DNA of 60,643 nucleotides from contig JAUYMU010000078.1 of the NCBI GenBank assembly GCA_030698405.1, positions 1 to 60,643 on the forward strand, written 5' to 3'. A program made the translations under genes and the position numbers. This DNA is from Bacteroidota bacterium (GTDB lineage Bacteria > Bacteroidota > Bacteroidia > Bacteroidales > Prolixibacteraceae). Under the pieces are notes generated by a model. That model worked only from the letters and a program-made list of their open reading frames with translations, was not told where the DNA came from and did no database searches. Below, in pieces: positions 36,454 to 44,501 of this stretch. Within the stretch, counting starts at the first letter, position 1, and each line of letters opens with the position of its first letter.

Positions 36454-38205
36454 ATGGAAATGATAAACCTTACAATAGATCATAAACCGGTAGTAGTCCG
36501 CAAAGGAACCACCGTGCTGAAAGCGGCTTCGAGCATCGGGATCGACATTCCAACGCTTTGTTATATGAAGCTGGATGACATGAACATCGAGAATAAACCC
36601 GGAGGTTGCCGTGTTTGCGTGGTTGAAGTGAAGGGCCGTAAAAATCTCGCGCCTGCCTGCTGTACCGAAGCCACTGAAGGGATGGAAATAAGTACGCATA
36701 CCATCCGCGTGGTAAATGCCCGTCGCACCGTGGTTGAGCTGATTTTATCGGATCATCCGGCTGATTGCCTGATTTGTGCAAAATCCGGGAACTGCGAATT
36801 GCAGGACATGGCGCATCACCTCGGAATCCGTCAGATTCATTACGAGGGAGAAAAATCGATGTACCGCGAAGATACTTCTCCGGCAATTATCCGCGATATT
36901 AATAAATGCATCATGTGCCGCCGTTGCGAAACCATGTGCAACGACGTGCAAACTGTCGGAGTTCTTTCAGCGATAAACCGAGGTTTCAATGCCGTTGTGG
37001 CGCCGGCTTTCGAGATGAACCTCGACCACTCCGTTTGTACTTACTGCGGTCAGTGTGTGGCTGTCTGTCCTACCGGCGCCCTGACTGAAGTTGACCAGAC
37101 CGGCGCTGTGATTCGTGCACTTTCCGATCCGATGAAAACGGTAATCGTACAAACTGCGCCTGCTGTTCGTGCGGCATTGGGCGAAGAATTCGGAATGCCT
37201 GCCGGAACGTTGGTGACCGGGAAAATGGTTGCAGCTTTACGCCGTTTGGGTTTCGACTACGTTTTTGATACCGATTTCGCTGCCGACCTCACCATTCTGG
37301 AAGAAGGAACCGAGTTGCTGAACCGTTTGTCTGCCTACATAGCTGGCGATCAAAATGTTAAACTTCCGATCCTGACATCCTGCTGTCCGGCCTGGGTGAA
37401 GTTTTTCGAGCATTCTTTTCCTGAATTAAAAGACATTCCTTCAACAGCGCGATCGCCCCAGCAAATGTTTGGTTCGATTGCCAAAACCTATTTTGCTGAT
37501 AAAATTAAGGTGAAACGCGAAAATCTTGTGGTGGTTTCCATCATGCCTTGTCTGGCAAAAAAATACGAAAGCAGCCGTCCTGAATTTGCTGTGAATGGCA
37601 ATCCTGATGTGGATTATGCACTGACCACAAGAGAATTGGCTCATTTGATCAATCTTGGAAACATCGAATTTAAGTCACTTCCGAATGAAGAATTTGATGC
37701 TCCGTTGGGCGAATCTACCGGTGCAGGAGTGATTTTTGGCACCACCGGTGGTGTAATTGAAGCTGCAGTTCGTACAGCCTACGAATTATTTACAGGGAAA
37801 CCTTTGCCACGTGTCGATTTCGAGGAATTGCGCGGAATGGACGGATTGCGCAAGGCAACCATCGACTTTAACGGAACGCCGATAAATATCGGAATTGCTC
37901 ATGGTTTGGGAAATGCGCGTAAGTTGCTCGAAGATATTCAGGCCGGAAACAGTGAATTTCATGCCATCGAAATTATGTCGTGCCCCGGTGGTTGTATTGG
38001 TGGAGGCGGTCAGCCATACCATCATGGCAATGCCGAAATTTTGAAAAAACGGCAAAAGGCTATTTATTCTGAGGATAAAAATAAAACACTCCGGAAATCG
38101 CACGAAAACCCATACATAAAAAAGCTTTACGAAGAATTTTTGGGCGCACCGATGAGCGAAAAAGCCCATCATTTGCTGCACACCAAGTATTTCGACAGGA
38201 GCTAA
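36454..38205 (+). CDS. hydA: [FeFe]-hydrogenase catalytic subunit, cluster 1
   Basis: A 583-residue H2-evolving/oxidising subunit. N-terminal [2Fe-2S] (Cys36, 52, 55 and 69 or 70), His-ligated [4Fe-4S] (His101, Cys105, 108, 114) and two [4Fe-4S] sites (Cys152-155-158-162, Cys195-198-201-205) lead to the H-cluster. L1 is TSC310-C311-PAW, L2 MPCLAKKYE, and L3 MSCPGGCIGGGGQP, all canonical. With HydB and HydC it should form the trimeric NADH/ferredoxin-linked enzyme. It lies 12 bases after hydB; an inserted repeat element separates it from hydC. Confidence 0.97.
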   Translation: MEMINLTIDHKPVVVRKGTTVLKAASSIGIDIPTLCYMKLDDMNIENKPGGCRVCVVEVKGRKNLAPACCTEATEGMEISTHTIRVVNARRTVVELILSDHPADCLICAKSGNCELQDMAHHLGIRQIHYEGEKSMYREDTSPAIIRDINKCIMCRRCETMCNDVQTVGVLSAINRGFNAVVAPAFEMNLDHSVCTYCGQCVAVCPTGALTEVDQTGAVIRALSDPMKTVIVQTAPAVRAALGEEFGMPAGTLVTGKMVAALRRLGFDYVFDTDFAADLTILEEGTELLNRLSAYIAGDQNVKLPILTSCCPAWVKFFEHSFPELKDIPSTARSPQQMFGSIAKTYFADKIKVKRENLVVVSIMPCLAKKYESSRPEFAVNGNPDVDYALTTRELAHLINLGNIEFKSLPNEEFDAPLGESTGAGVIFGTTGGVIEAAVRTAYELFTGKPLPRVDFEELRGMDGLRKATIDFNGTPINIGIAHGLGNARKLLEDIQAGNSEFHAIEIMSCPGGCIGGGGQPYHHGNAEILKKRQKAIYSEDKNKTLRKSHENPYIKKLYEEFLGAPMSEKAHHLLHTKYFDRS

Positions 38206-38210
38206 AACAG

Positions 38211-38299
38211 GTCATTGGTTGTCATTGGCTACGCGTCATTTGTAGTCATTGAAAAACGTCATTGTTTGTCATTAGGTCATTAAATTGTCATTAATTGTA
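38211..38299. repeat. GTCATT array, left arm
   Basis: Eight copies of GTCATT spaced 7-14 bases apart. The array is the reverse complement type of the AATGAC array at 38491-38560, and the two flank a decayed four-helix-bundle gene. Confidence 0.8.
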
Positions 38300-38313
38300 G
38301 AAAAAAATTAGGA

Positions 38314-38502
38314 ATGAAATTGGAGGATTTACAGGTTTATCAGATTTCGATGAAACTTGCTGATGAAGTTCATGATTTGGTTATGGAATGGGATAATTTC
38401 CATAAGTTCTCTGAATTGATTGACCGATATAATTCTCTGGGAATTAAACTTAATAATTACATCAATACCATCGGAAATTCAGGCAACACCAATGACCACT
38501 AA
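38314..38502 (+). pseudogene. Internally deleted four-helix-bundle (S23/IVS-type) gene
   Basis: A 62-residue frame that reads MKLEDLQVYQISMKLADEVHD, the start of four-helix-bundle proteins of the 23S rRNA intervening-sequence type, then jumps to FSELIDRYNSLGIKLNNYINTIG, their usual C-terminus. From memory, full proteins are about 115-120 residues with a central SIAANIAEG-type segment that is absent here, so about half is missing although the frame is kept. It is enclosed by GTCATT and AATGAC arrays between hydA and hydC and is probably not functional. Confidence 0.7.
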
Positions 38503-38560
38503 ATGACCATTAATGACTATTGAATGACAATTGAATGACTACTAATGACCACTAAATGAC
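38491..38560. repeat. AATGAC array, right arm
   Basis: Seven copies of AATGAC with a close to 10-base period (AATGACCACT, AAATGACCAT, TAATGACTAT...). It is the inverted partner of the GTCATT array at 38211-38299 and begins over the end of the decayed gene. Confidence 0.8.
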
Positions 38561-38595
38561 TATTCTTTAAATATTAACGAATCAACTATACAGAA

Positions 38596-39102
38596 ATGCC
38601 AGGAATAAAACTTTCAGAAAAAACAATCGGAATCATCCAGCAGGTTTGTTCCGATTTCAGGAATGAGGGAAGTGAACTGATCAACGTTTTGCACCAGACT
38701 CAGGGTAAACTTGGCTATTTGCCTGCCGAGGTTCAGGAAGTGATTGCCAAAGAACTGAATATTTCGGTCGCCAAAGTTTATGGAGTGGTAACCTTCTATT
38801 CCTTTTTTACCATGATCCCAATGGGCGAGCACCCGATTTCCATTTGCATGGGAACAGCATGCTACGTGCGCGGTTCGGAGCAGGTGCTTGCCGAATTCAA
38901 ACGCCAGTTAAGTATTGAAGTCGGGCAATCTACTCCCGACAATAAATTTTCGCTCAACTGCCTGCGTTGCGTTGGCGCCTGTGGACTGGCGCCTGTGGTG
39001 ATGGTTGGCGACAGAGTGTATGGCCGTGTTTCGCCGCAAATGGTAAAAAACATCATTTCTGAGTACAAGGAAGGTTGCGTTAGCGAAGCGAAAAGTGCTT
39101 AA
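38596..39102 (+). CDS. hydC: [FeFe]-hydrogenase gamma subunit (NuoE-like), cluster 1
   Basis: A 168-residue NuoE-type subunit with a helical N-terminus (about 1-80, VLHQTQGKLGYLPAEVQEVIAKELNISVAKVYGVVTFYSFF) and a thioredoxin-like [2Fe-2S] domain. The four cluster cysteines are in CMGTACYVRG and CLRCVGACGLAP. It should pass electrons between HydB and HydA. Normally it is directly linked to hydB and hydA; here a 390-base spacer with the GTCATT element intervenes, which may affect co-expression. Confidence 0.94.
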   Translation: MPGIKLSEKTIGIIQQVCSDFRNEGSELINVLHQTQGKLGYLPAEVQEVIAKELNISVAKVYGVVTFYSFFTMIPMGEHPISICMGTACYVRGSEQVLAEFKRQLSIEVGQSTPDNKFSLNCLRCVGACGLAPVVMVGDRVYGRVSPQMVKNIISEYKEGCVSEAKSA

Positions 39103-39111
39103 AAAGCCATA

Positions 39112-39142
39112 GTGAGAGTGTGACTTAAAGTCACGCCCTCAC
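39112..39142 (+). terminator. Hairpin after hydC
   Basis: GTGAGAGTGTGACT pairs with AGTCACGCCCTCAC with one mismatch and one G-U pair. There is only a weak T tract, so it is either a terminator or another spacer palindrome. Confidence 0.45.
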
Positions 39143-39234
39143 TAATATTTGATAAAGGGATATGAACTTTTAAATAAAGTCGTATCCCTTTGTTCTGAAA
39201 TGTCTACTTTTATCCCATCTCAAAATATAGAATT

Positions 39235-40035
39235 ATGATCCGAACACTATTACTCACTATAGTTTTTGTTGGTTTTATCACTTCAATTATAGCGCAGACT
39301 AATTACAAAACCGAAAACAATATTTCCTACCGAAGTGGCGAAAACCTTGACGAATACATGAAAGAACGGTGCAAGCTGGACATTTACTTTCCTGAAAATG
39401 TGGACAGTTTTACCACAGTGGTTTGGTTTCATGGTGGTGGTTTGACTGGCGGCGAGAAGCATATTCCGGAGCGCCTGAAGAATAAAAAGGTGGCCATTGT
39501 TGCAGTGAATTACCGACTCAGTCCGAAAGTAAAAAGCCCTGCCTATATTGACGATGCAGCGGCTGCCGTTGCCTGGACATTTAAAAATATCAGCAAATAC
39601 GGAGGCGACCCGAAGAAAATTGTGGTGTCGGGTCATTCTGCTGGCGGTTACCTTGCCTGCATGATCGGGCTCGACAAACATTACCTTTCAGCCTATGGAA
39701 TTGATGCCAATTCGATTCAGAAACTGATGCCGTTCAGCGGACAGATGATTACCCATTTTAATATCCGGAAAGAACGGGGCATTCCTGAAAAGCAGCCATT
39801 GGTTGATGAATTTGCACCTCAGTTTCATGTTCGCGCCGATGCACCGCCCTTGTACTTAATTACCGGCGACCGCGAATTGGAAATGTTGGGCCGCTACGAA
39901 GAAAATGCCTACATGTGGCGCATGATGCAGATTTCAGGACATAAGCAAACTACACTTTACGAACTGGATGGTTTCGACCACGGCGGAATGGCAGAACCGG
40001 CGTTTGATTTATTGCTGAAGATTTTGAAGAAATAA
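39235..40035 (+). CDS. Secreted alpha/beta-hydrolase, carboxylesterase type
   Basis: A 266-residue exported esterase. A signal peptide (1-20, ending TSIIAQT) precedes the alpha/beta fold. The oxyanion HGGG motif is at 66-69, the nucleophile Ser135 in GHSAGG, the Asp in TGDRELEM and the His in DGFDHGGM. The sequence resembles feruloyl/acetyl-xylan-type esterases (BD-FAE-like), but the substrate is not proven. It lies between the two hydrogenase clusters without an evident functional link. A near-consensus TACTTTTA box lies 24 bases upstream. Confidence 0.9.
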   Translation: MIRTLLLTIVFVGFITSIIAQTNYKTENNISYRSGENLDEYMKERCKLDIYFPENVDSFTTVVWFHGGGLTGGEKHIPERLKNKKVAIVAVNYRLSPKVKSPAYIDDAAAAVAWTFKNISKYGGDPKKIVVSGHSAGGYLACMIGLDKHYLSAYGIDANSIQKLMPFSGQMITHFNIRKERGIPEKQPLVDEFAPQFHVRADAPPLYLITGDRELEMLGRYEENAYMWRMMQISGHKQTTLYELDGFDHGGMAEPAFDLLLKILKK

Positions 40036-40230
40036 TAACATACTGTTGAGTTCTTCAACACAATTTATATGTCGCATAACACTTTGTAGCGTTGATTTTC
40101 TGACGGATAATCATCGTTTATCTGTTTCTACTTCCTTATTTTTATGCGAACCGATCAGCATACATATTCTGTTTTTATTCAGGAAAATTTATAGATATAG
40201 ATATACATCAACTAACTAATCTTTTTCCTT

Positions 40231-40716
40231 ATGAATCCTGTTTCCGATCTTATTAAAAATCTGGCCGATCAACATGGACGCAGCAGACACAATCTGTTGC
40301 CCATACTTCAGGGAGTTGTTGAGCAGGAAAAATACCTTTCCGAATTTTCGATGACTGAAATTGCCCGCGAGCTAGACTTGCCTGCTGCTGAAGTTTATGG
40401 AACTGCAACCTTCTATTCTTTTCTGGAACACAAAAAAATGGGTCGGTACATCATCCGTATCTGCAAAACCATTACATGTTCCATGAAAGGTAAAAATCAG
40501 GTTTTGCTGGCCATTGAGGACATGTTGAAAATTAATGTCGGCGAAACTACCCCCGATGGAACTTTCTCGCTACTTCAGACCAACTGCCTTGGTTTTTGCC
40601 ACAAAGCTCCTGCAATGCTCATTAACAATGAGGTTTTTACCGACCTTACTCCTGAAAAAGTGCGCGATATTTTAAGTACTTATATGAAAAAGAAAGGAGC
40701 ATCGCATGACAACTAG
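40231..40716 (+). CDS. [FeFe]-hydrogenase gamma subunit (NuoE-like), cluster 2
   Basis: A 161-residue NuoE-type subunit. LLPILQGVVEQEKYLSEFSMTEIARELDLPAAEVYGTATFYSFL is the helical part, and the [2Fe-2S] cysteines are in CKTITCSMKG and CLGFCHKAP. It is paralogous to HydC at 38596. It overlaps the next gene by 11 bases, and so begins the second hydrogenase operon, which has its own order (gamma, beta, alpha). Confidence 0.93.
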   Translation: MNPVSDLIKNLADQHGRSRHNLLPILQGVVEQEKYLSEFSMTEIARELDLPAAEVYGTATFYSFLEHKKMGRYIIRICKTITCSMKGKNQVLLAIEDMLKINVGETTPDGTFSLLQTNCLGFCHKAPAMLINNEVFTDLTPEKVRDILSTYMKKKGASHDN

Positions 40717-41890
40717 TTACCAGCTTAAAAGGGTCGATTTTATTTTCAAGAATGAAAATGACTGGGAAGATGTGTTAAGCAAAAGCATCAGTAAACCCCC
40801 TCAGGAATTAATTAACGAATTGATAAGTTCGGAATTAAAAGGCCGGGGAGGTGCCGGTTTTCCGACAGGGTTGAAATGGAAACTTTCGTCGGAAGCTGTT
40901 GACGACACCAAATATGTAATTTGCAATGCCGACGAAGGCGAGCCCGGAACATTCAAGGATCGTGAAATTCTGTCGCGGGTTCCGTTTAAAGTTTTGACTG
41001 CTATGGCAGTTTGTGGTCACGTAATTGGCTCAAAAGAAGGCTACATTTATCTGCGTGGCGAATATTTTTTCCTTCAGCCTGAACTAAATAAAGCGATCAG
41101 CGAATTCGAATACTACTGCAAGGAAATCAATCTGGATTTCAAAATCAGGATATTTATGGGCAGCGGGGCATACATCTGCGGCGAAGAAACCGCTCTTTTC
41201 GAGTCGATGGAAGGCAAGCGCGGTGAACCAAGGAATAAGCCGCCATATCCTTCTTCTTATGGATACATGGGCAAACCAACCGTTATCAATAATGTGGAAA
41301 CACTGGCCCACACTTTTACCATTTTTAAATACGGAGCCAAGCGCTTCTACGATTTGGGCGTACAGTATTCGCGCGGCTCAAAACTGTTTTCGGTTTCAGG
41401 AGATACGCCCAAACCCGGAATTTATGAACTTGAACTTGGGATGAGCCTTGCCGATTTTGTGGATGAATTTGGCGACGGCGATACCAAAGCTGTTCAGGTG
41501 GGTGGCGCTTCGGGCTTTCTGGTTCCACGCAAACGGTTTAATGAAACTGCTATCGGATTCCAGGGAAAACTGACAGGAATATCGCTGCCTACCGGAGGTT
41601 CGATGATGCTTTTCAACAGTTCGCGTTCCATGTTCAATGTGATTGACAATTATCTTGAATTTTTCCGCGAAGAATCGTGCGGACAGTGTACGCCTTGCCG
41701 CGTGGGCTGTCAGCAGTTGCTTAGCGGAATAAAAGCAGTGAAAAGGGGCGAGAAAAATGCACAATACCTCGATAAACTGATGCGTTTGGCCGAAACCATG
41801 CAATACACCGCCAAATGCGGTTTGGGGCAATCGGTCGCCAACTCATTTTCGTCGATTGTTGAAAATTTCAGGGAAGAAATGATTTATTAA
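40706..41890 (+). CDS. Short NuoF-like NADH-binding beta subunit, cluster 2
   Basis: A 394-residue flavoprotein with the NuoF core only: LKGRGGAGFPTGLKW (FMN/NADH), NADEGEPGTFKDRE, GSGAYICGEETALFESMEGKRGEPRNKPPYP, and the [4Fe-4S] site ESCGQCTPCRVGCQQL. It lacks both the N-terminal thioredoxin-like [2Fe-2S] domain and the C-terminal two-[4Fe-4S] domain seen in HydB of cluster 1. In the literature as I recall it, absence of that C-terminal ferredoxin domain goes with NADH-dependent, non-bifurcating enzymes, so this cluster may differ functionally. The ends look natural. Confidence 0.92.
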   Translation: MTTSYQLKRVDFIFKNENDWEDVLSKSISKPPQELINELISSELKGRGGAGFPTGLKWKLSSEAVDDTKYVICNADEGEPGTFKDREILSRVPFKVLTAMAVCGHVIGSKEGYIYLRGEYFFLQPELNKAISEFEYYCKEINLDFKIRIFMGSGAYICGEETALFESMEGKRGEPRNKPPYPSSYGYMGKPTVINNVETLAHTFTIFKYGAKRFYDLGVQYSRGSKLFSVSGDTPKPGIYELELGMSLADFVDEFGDGDTKAVQVGGASGFLVPRKRFNETAIGFQGKLTGISLPTGGSMMLFNSSRSMFNVIDNYLEFFREESCGQCTPCRVGCQQLLSGIKAVKRGEKNAQYLDKLMRLAETMQYTAKCGLGQSVANSFSSIVENFREEMIY

Positions 41891-41910
41891 CGCTGCAAAA
41901 CCGATTCGAA

Positions 41911-43701
41911 ATGACTAAAAAAATCAAAATAAGCATCAACGGCGTTTCTGTTGAAATAGAACCGGGAACAACTATTCTCGATGCCGCACTTCAGGCCGGC
42001 GTGATTATCCCAACACTGTGTTATCATAAAGACCTTTGTGTGGCGGGAAATTGCCGTGTTTGTGTGATCGAAGTTGCCGGACAAAAACGACTGGCAGTAG
42101 CATGTGCAACTCCCTGCGAAGAAGGAATGGAAATTCTTACCAATTCGCTGAAAGTTAGAAACTCACGAAAACACATCATTGAATTATTACTTTCGGAGCA
42201 CAATGCCGATTGTACGCGGTGTTACAAAAACGGAAATTGCGAACTGCAATACCTGGCTTCGGAGTTTAAAATTATGACACAGGATTTTATACAACTTGCA
42301 CCACTTAAGAAATATACGATTGATATGTTTTCGCCGTCAATAGTAAAAGACGACAGCAAGTGCATCCGTTGCCAGCGCTGTGTCCGTACATGCGTTGAAT
42401 TACAGGGAGTAAACGCATTAACCGTGGCTCACAAGGGCGACCACATGAAAATCACGACCTTCTTCGAAAAAGCCATGAGCGATGTTGTTTGCACCAATTG
42501 CGGACAATGCATCAATCACTGTCCGACCGGTGCGCTCGTCGAAAAAAACTACATCGAAGAAGTTTGGGATGCCATTGCCGATAAAACCAAGCATGTAATT
42601 GTTCAAACAGCTCCAGCTGTGAGGGTTGGTTTGGGTGAAGAACTTGGTTTTGAGCCTGGAACCAGGGTAACCGGTAAAATGGTTGCCGCCTTGAAACGCT
42701 TAGGCTTTGACGCGGTAATGGACACCGATTTTACTGCTGACCTTACCATCATGGAAGAAGGCACCGAATTGCTGACCCGCCTGAAAAAAGTGCTGGTCGA
42801 TCACGATCCGGAAGTAAAACTACCGATGGCAACTTCCTGTTCGCCGGGCTGGATAAAGTACATTGAGCACATGTTTCCCAATTACCTCGACCACTTATCA
42901 ACCTGTAAATCGCCACAGCAAATGTTCGGAGCACTGGCAAAAACCTACTATGCCAAAGCACGAAACCTCGATCCCGACAAGATCGTTTCCGTTTCGATTA
43001 TGCCATGTACTGCCAAAAAGTTCGAGGCTGCCCGCCCTGAGATGCACGACAGCGGCTATCGCGATGTAGATTACGTGCTGACTACCCGCGAATTGGCGAT
43101 CATGATCAAACAGGCAGGTATCGATTTCATGAAACTTGAAGATATGCACTACGACCGGCTGATGGGTGAATCGACTGGTGCAGGTGTGATATTCGGAGCT
43201 ACCGGTGGTGTAATGGAGGCTGCTTTGCGCACCGCTTACGAGCTGGTTACCGGTCGCGAAGTCCCGTTCGAAAACCTGAATATTGCTCCGGTTCGGGGTA
43301 TGGAAGGAGTTAAGGAGGCATCAATTATAATTGAAAATCCTTTGAAAGAATGGGCATTTCTGGAAGGGGTTGAACTAAAATGCGCTGTAGCACATGGTCT
43401 GGTGAATGCCGGGAAAGTAATGGAGGCCATTCGTTCCGGTCAGGCAAGTTATCATTTTATCGAATTCATGGCTTGCCCCGGAGGATGTTTGGGCGGTGGC
43501 GGACAACCGATTCCGACCAGTCCTGAAATTCGCAGGAAACGCGCCGAAGCCATTTATGCCGAAGATGCCGGAATGCCAATTCGGAAATCGCATCAGAATC
43601 CGGAAATCATTAAGATTTACAAGGATTTTCTGGATCATCCGAACAGTGAAAAATCGCACCATCTTTTGCATACCCATTATACTTCAAGAGAAAGATTTTA
43701 A
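41911..43701 (+). CDS. [FeFe]-hydrogenase catalytic subunit, cluster 2
   Basis: A 596-residue HydA paralogue with the same N-terminal clusters: [2Fe-2S] (Cys37, 48, 51, 65), His-ligated site (HNADCTRCYKNGNC) and two [4Fe-4S] (Cys151-154-157-161, Cys194-197-200-204). L2 is MPCTAKKFE and L3 MACPGGCLGGGGQP. L1 is TSC310-S311-PGW, where the cluster 1 enzyme has TSCCPAW; I recall this variant in NAD(P)-linked HndD-type enzymes. The C-terminal small domain with KSHQNPEIIKIYKDFL is present. It is the last gene of the second operon. Confidence 0.95.
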   Translation: MTKKIKISINGVSVEIEPGTTILDAALQAGVIIPTLCYHKDLCVAGNCRVCVIEVAGQKRLAVACATPCEEGMEILTNSLKVRNSRKHIIELLLSEHNADCTRCYKNGNCELQYLASEFKIMTQDFIQLAPLKKYTIDMFSPSIVKDDSKCIRCQRCVRTCVELQGVNALTVAHKGDHMKITTFFEKAMSDVVCTNCGQCINHCPTGALVEKNYIEEVWDAIADKTKHVIVQTAPAVRVGLGEELGFEPGTRVTGKMVAALKRLGFDAVMDTDFTADLTIMEEGTELLTRLKKVLVDHDPEVKLPMATSCSPGWIKYIEHMFPNYLDHLSTCKSPQQMFGALAKTYYAKARNLDPDKIVSVSIMPCTAKKFEAARPEMHDSGYRDVDYVLTTRELAIMIKQAGIDFMKLEDMHYDRLMGESTGAGVIFGATGGVMEAALRTAYELVTGREVPFENLNIAPVRGMEGVKEASIIIENPLKEWAFLEGVELKCAVAHGLVNAGKVMEAIRSGQASYHFIEFMACPGGCLGGGGQPIPTSPEIRRKRAEAIYAEDAGMPIRKSHQNPEIIKIYKDFLDHPNSEKSHHLLHTHYTSRERF

Positions 43702-43708
43702 GGTGGTG

Positions 43709-43736
43709 GTAGAGACAAGGCATGCCTTGTCTCTAC
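43709..43736. repeat. Perfect 28-bp palindrome
   Basis: The arms GTAGAGACAAGGCA and TGCCTTGTCTCTAC are exact reverse complements with no loop, 8 bases after hydA of cluster 2. It could terminate that operon but lacks a T run. Palindromes of the GTAGAGAC...GTCTCTAC form are known dispersed repeats. Confidence 0.75.
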
Positions 43737-43751
43737 TTCGCCGGACTTTCT

Positions 43752-43759
43752 TATTTTTG
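43752..43759 (+). promoter_or_regulatory. ogt promoter -7 box, leaderless arrangement
   Basis: TATTTTTG matches TAnnTTTG and ends four bases before the ATG at 43764, so transcription would start at or next to the A of the start codon. Confidence 0.5.
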
Positions 43760-43763
43760 GGGC

Positions 43764-44243
43764 ATGCAATATCAAACCTCATTCAATAGTCCTTTAGGTT
43801 TCCTGATTTTAAAGTCAGACGGCCAGTTTGTTAATGAAATTTCCTTTTCAGAAAGTGAAATTTTAGAGCAAAACGATTGCGAAATTTTGCAGAAATGCAA
43901 ACAGCAATTGGAAGATTATTTTTCGGGAAAAGCGCTGGTTTTCGAGCTTCCACTTTCGCCTGAAGGAACTGAATTTCAGCAAAAAGTATGGGCAGAATTA
44001 CTGAAAATCCCTTATGGTGAAAACATTACTTATTTGGAACTGGCCGTTCGTTTGGGCGATGCGAAAGCGGTTCGGGCAGTTGGAACAGCCAATGGGCGAA
44101 ACCCAATTGCGATCGTAATTCCCTGTCACAGGGTAATTGGCGCCGGAAACAAATTGACTGGCTATGCCGGAGGAATCTGGAGAAAAAAAGTCTTGCTCGA
44201 ATTGGAGATGAAACATTCTATTCCGAAGAATTTATTATTTTGA
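43764..44243 (+). CDS. ogt: Methylated-DNA--protein-cysteine methyltransferase
   Basis: Suicide repair protein that takes the methyl group from O6-methylguanine. From ATG 43764 it has 159 residues; the acceptor is Cys121 in IPCHRVIG, with the helix-turn-helix segment VWAELLKIPYGENITYLELAVRLGDAKAVRAVGTANGRNP. The N-terminal domain is short as in Ogt. The upstream in-frame ATG at 43722 lies inside the 28-bp palindrome and before the promoter box, so it is rejected. Confidence 0.95.
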   Translation: MQYQTSFNSPLGFLILKSDGQFVNEISFSESEILEQNDCEILQKCKQQLEDYFSGKALVFELPLSPEGTEFQQKVWAELLKIPYGENITYLELAVRLGDAKAVRAVGTANGRNPIAIVIPCHRVIGAGNKLTGYAGGIWRKKVLLELEMKHSIPKNLLF

Positions 44244-44250
44244 GGCCGGT

Positions 44251-44335
44251 GTTCAATCCCAGTGTTCAGTCTCAGTGTTCAGTTGGGGTTACTGCCAACT
44301 ATTAGTATTCAGTCTCAATATTCACAAAAGAAATG
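44251..44335. repeat. Simple CAGTGTTCAGT-type spacer repeat
   Basis: CAGTGTTCAGTCTCAGTGTT-type units followed by TATTCAGTCTCAATATTCAC. The pattern recalls 7321-7375 after the first sulfatase. Confidence 0.5.
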
Positions 44336-44382
44336 ATCAATACTTAAATAGATGTCCGTAATATTACCCAACGTCATAAAAG

Positions 44383-44452
44383 TCATTCAATTGTCATTTG
44401 GTAGTCATTAAGTTGCTAGTAAATGACTACCAAATGACCACTACTGACTGAC
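44383..44452. repeat. Solo GTCATT/AATGAC inverted repeat
   Basis: Four GTCAT(T) copies and three ATGAC copies face each other. The central 17-bp arms (44393-44409 GTCATTTGGTAGTCATT, 44422-44438) are perfect reverse complements with a 12-base loop. It has the same units and orientation as the arrays flanking the four-helix-bundle remnant at 38211-38560, but without a gene inside. Confidence 0.8.
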
Positions 44453-44501
44453 ACAAATGCCAGATAGGTACTTAAACAGACAATCATAATATTTAATATT
44501 T

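Noticed and set aside
38314-38502. Functional small four-helix-bundle protein
   Set aside because: The central half of the family fold is missing, so it is listed as a pseudogene despite the intact frame.
40044-40060. TGTTGA-N5-TCAACA dyad as a Rex operator for hydrogenase cluster 2
   Set aside because: It has an odd 5-base spacer rather than the 4-base Rex geometry and lies 9 bases after the esterase stop, more like a hairpin; no box for cluster 2 lies at a suitable distance.
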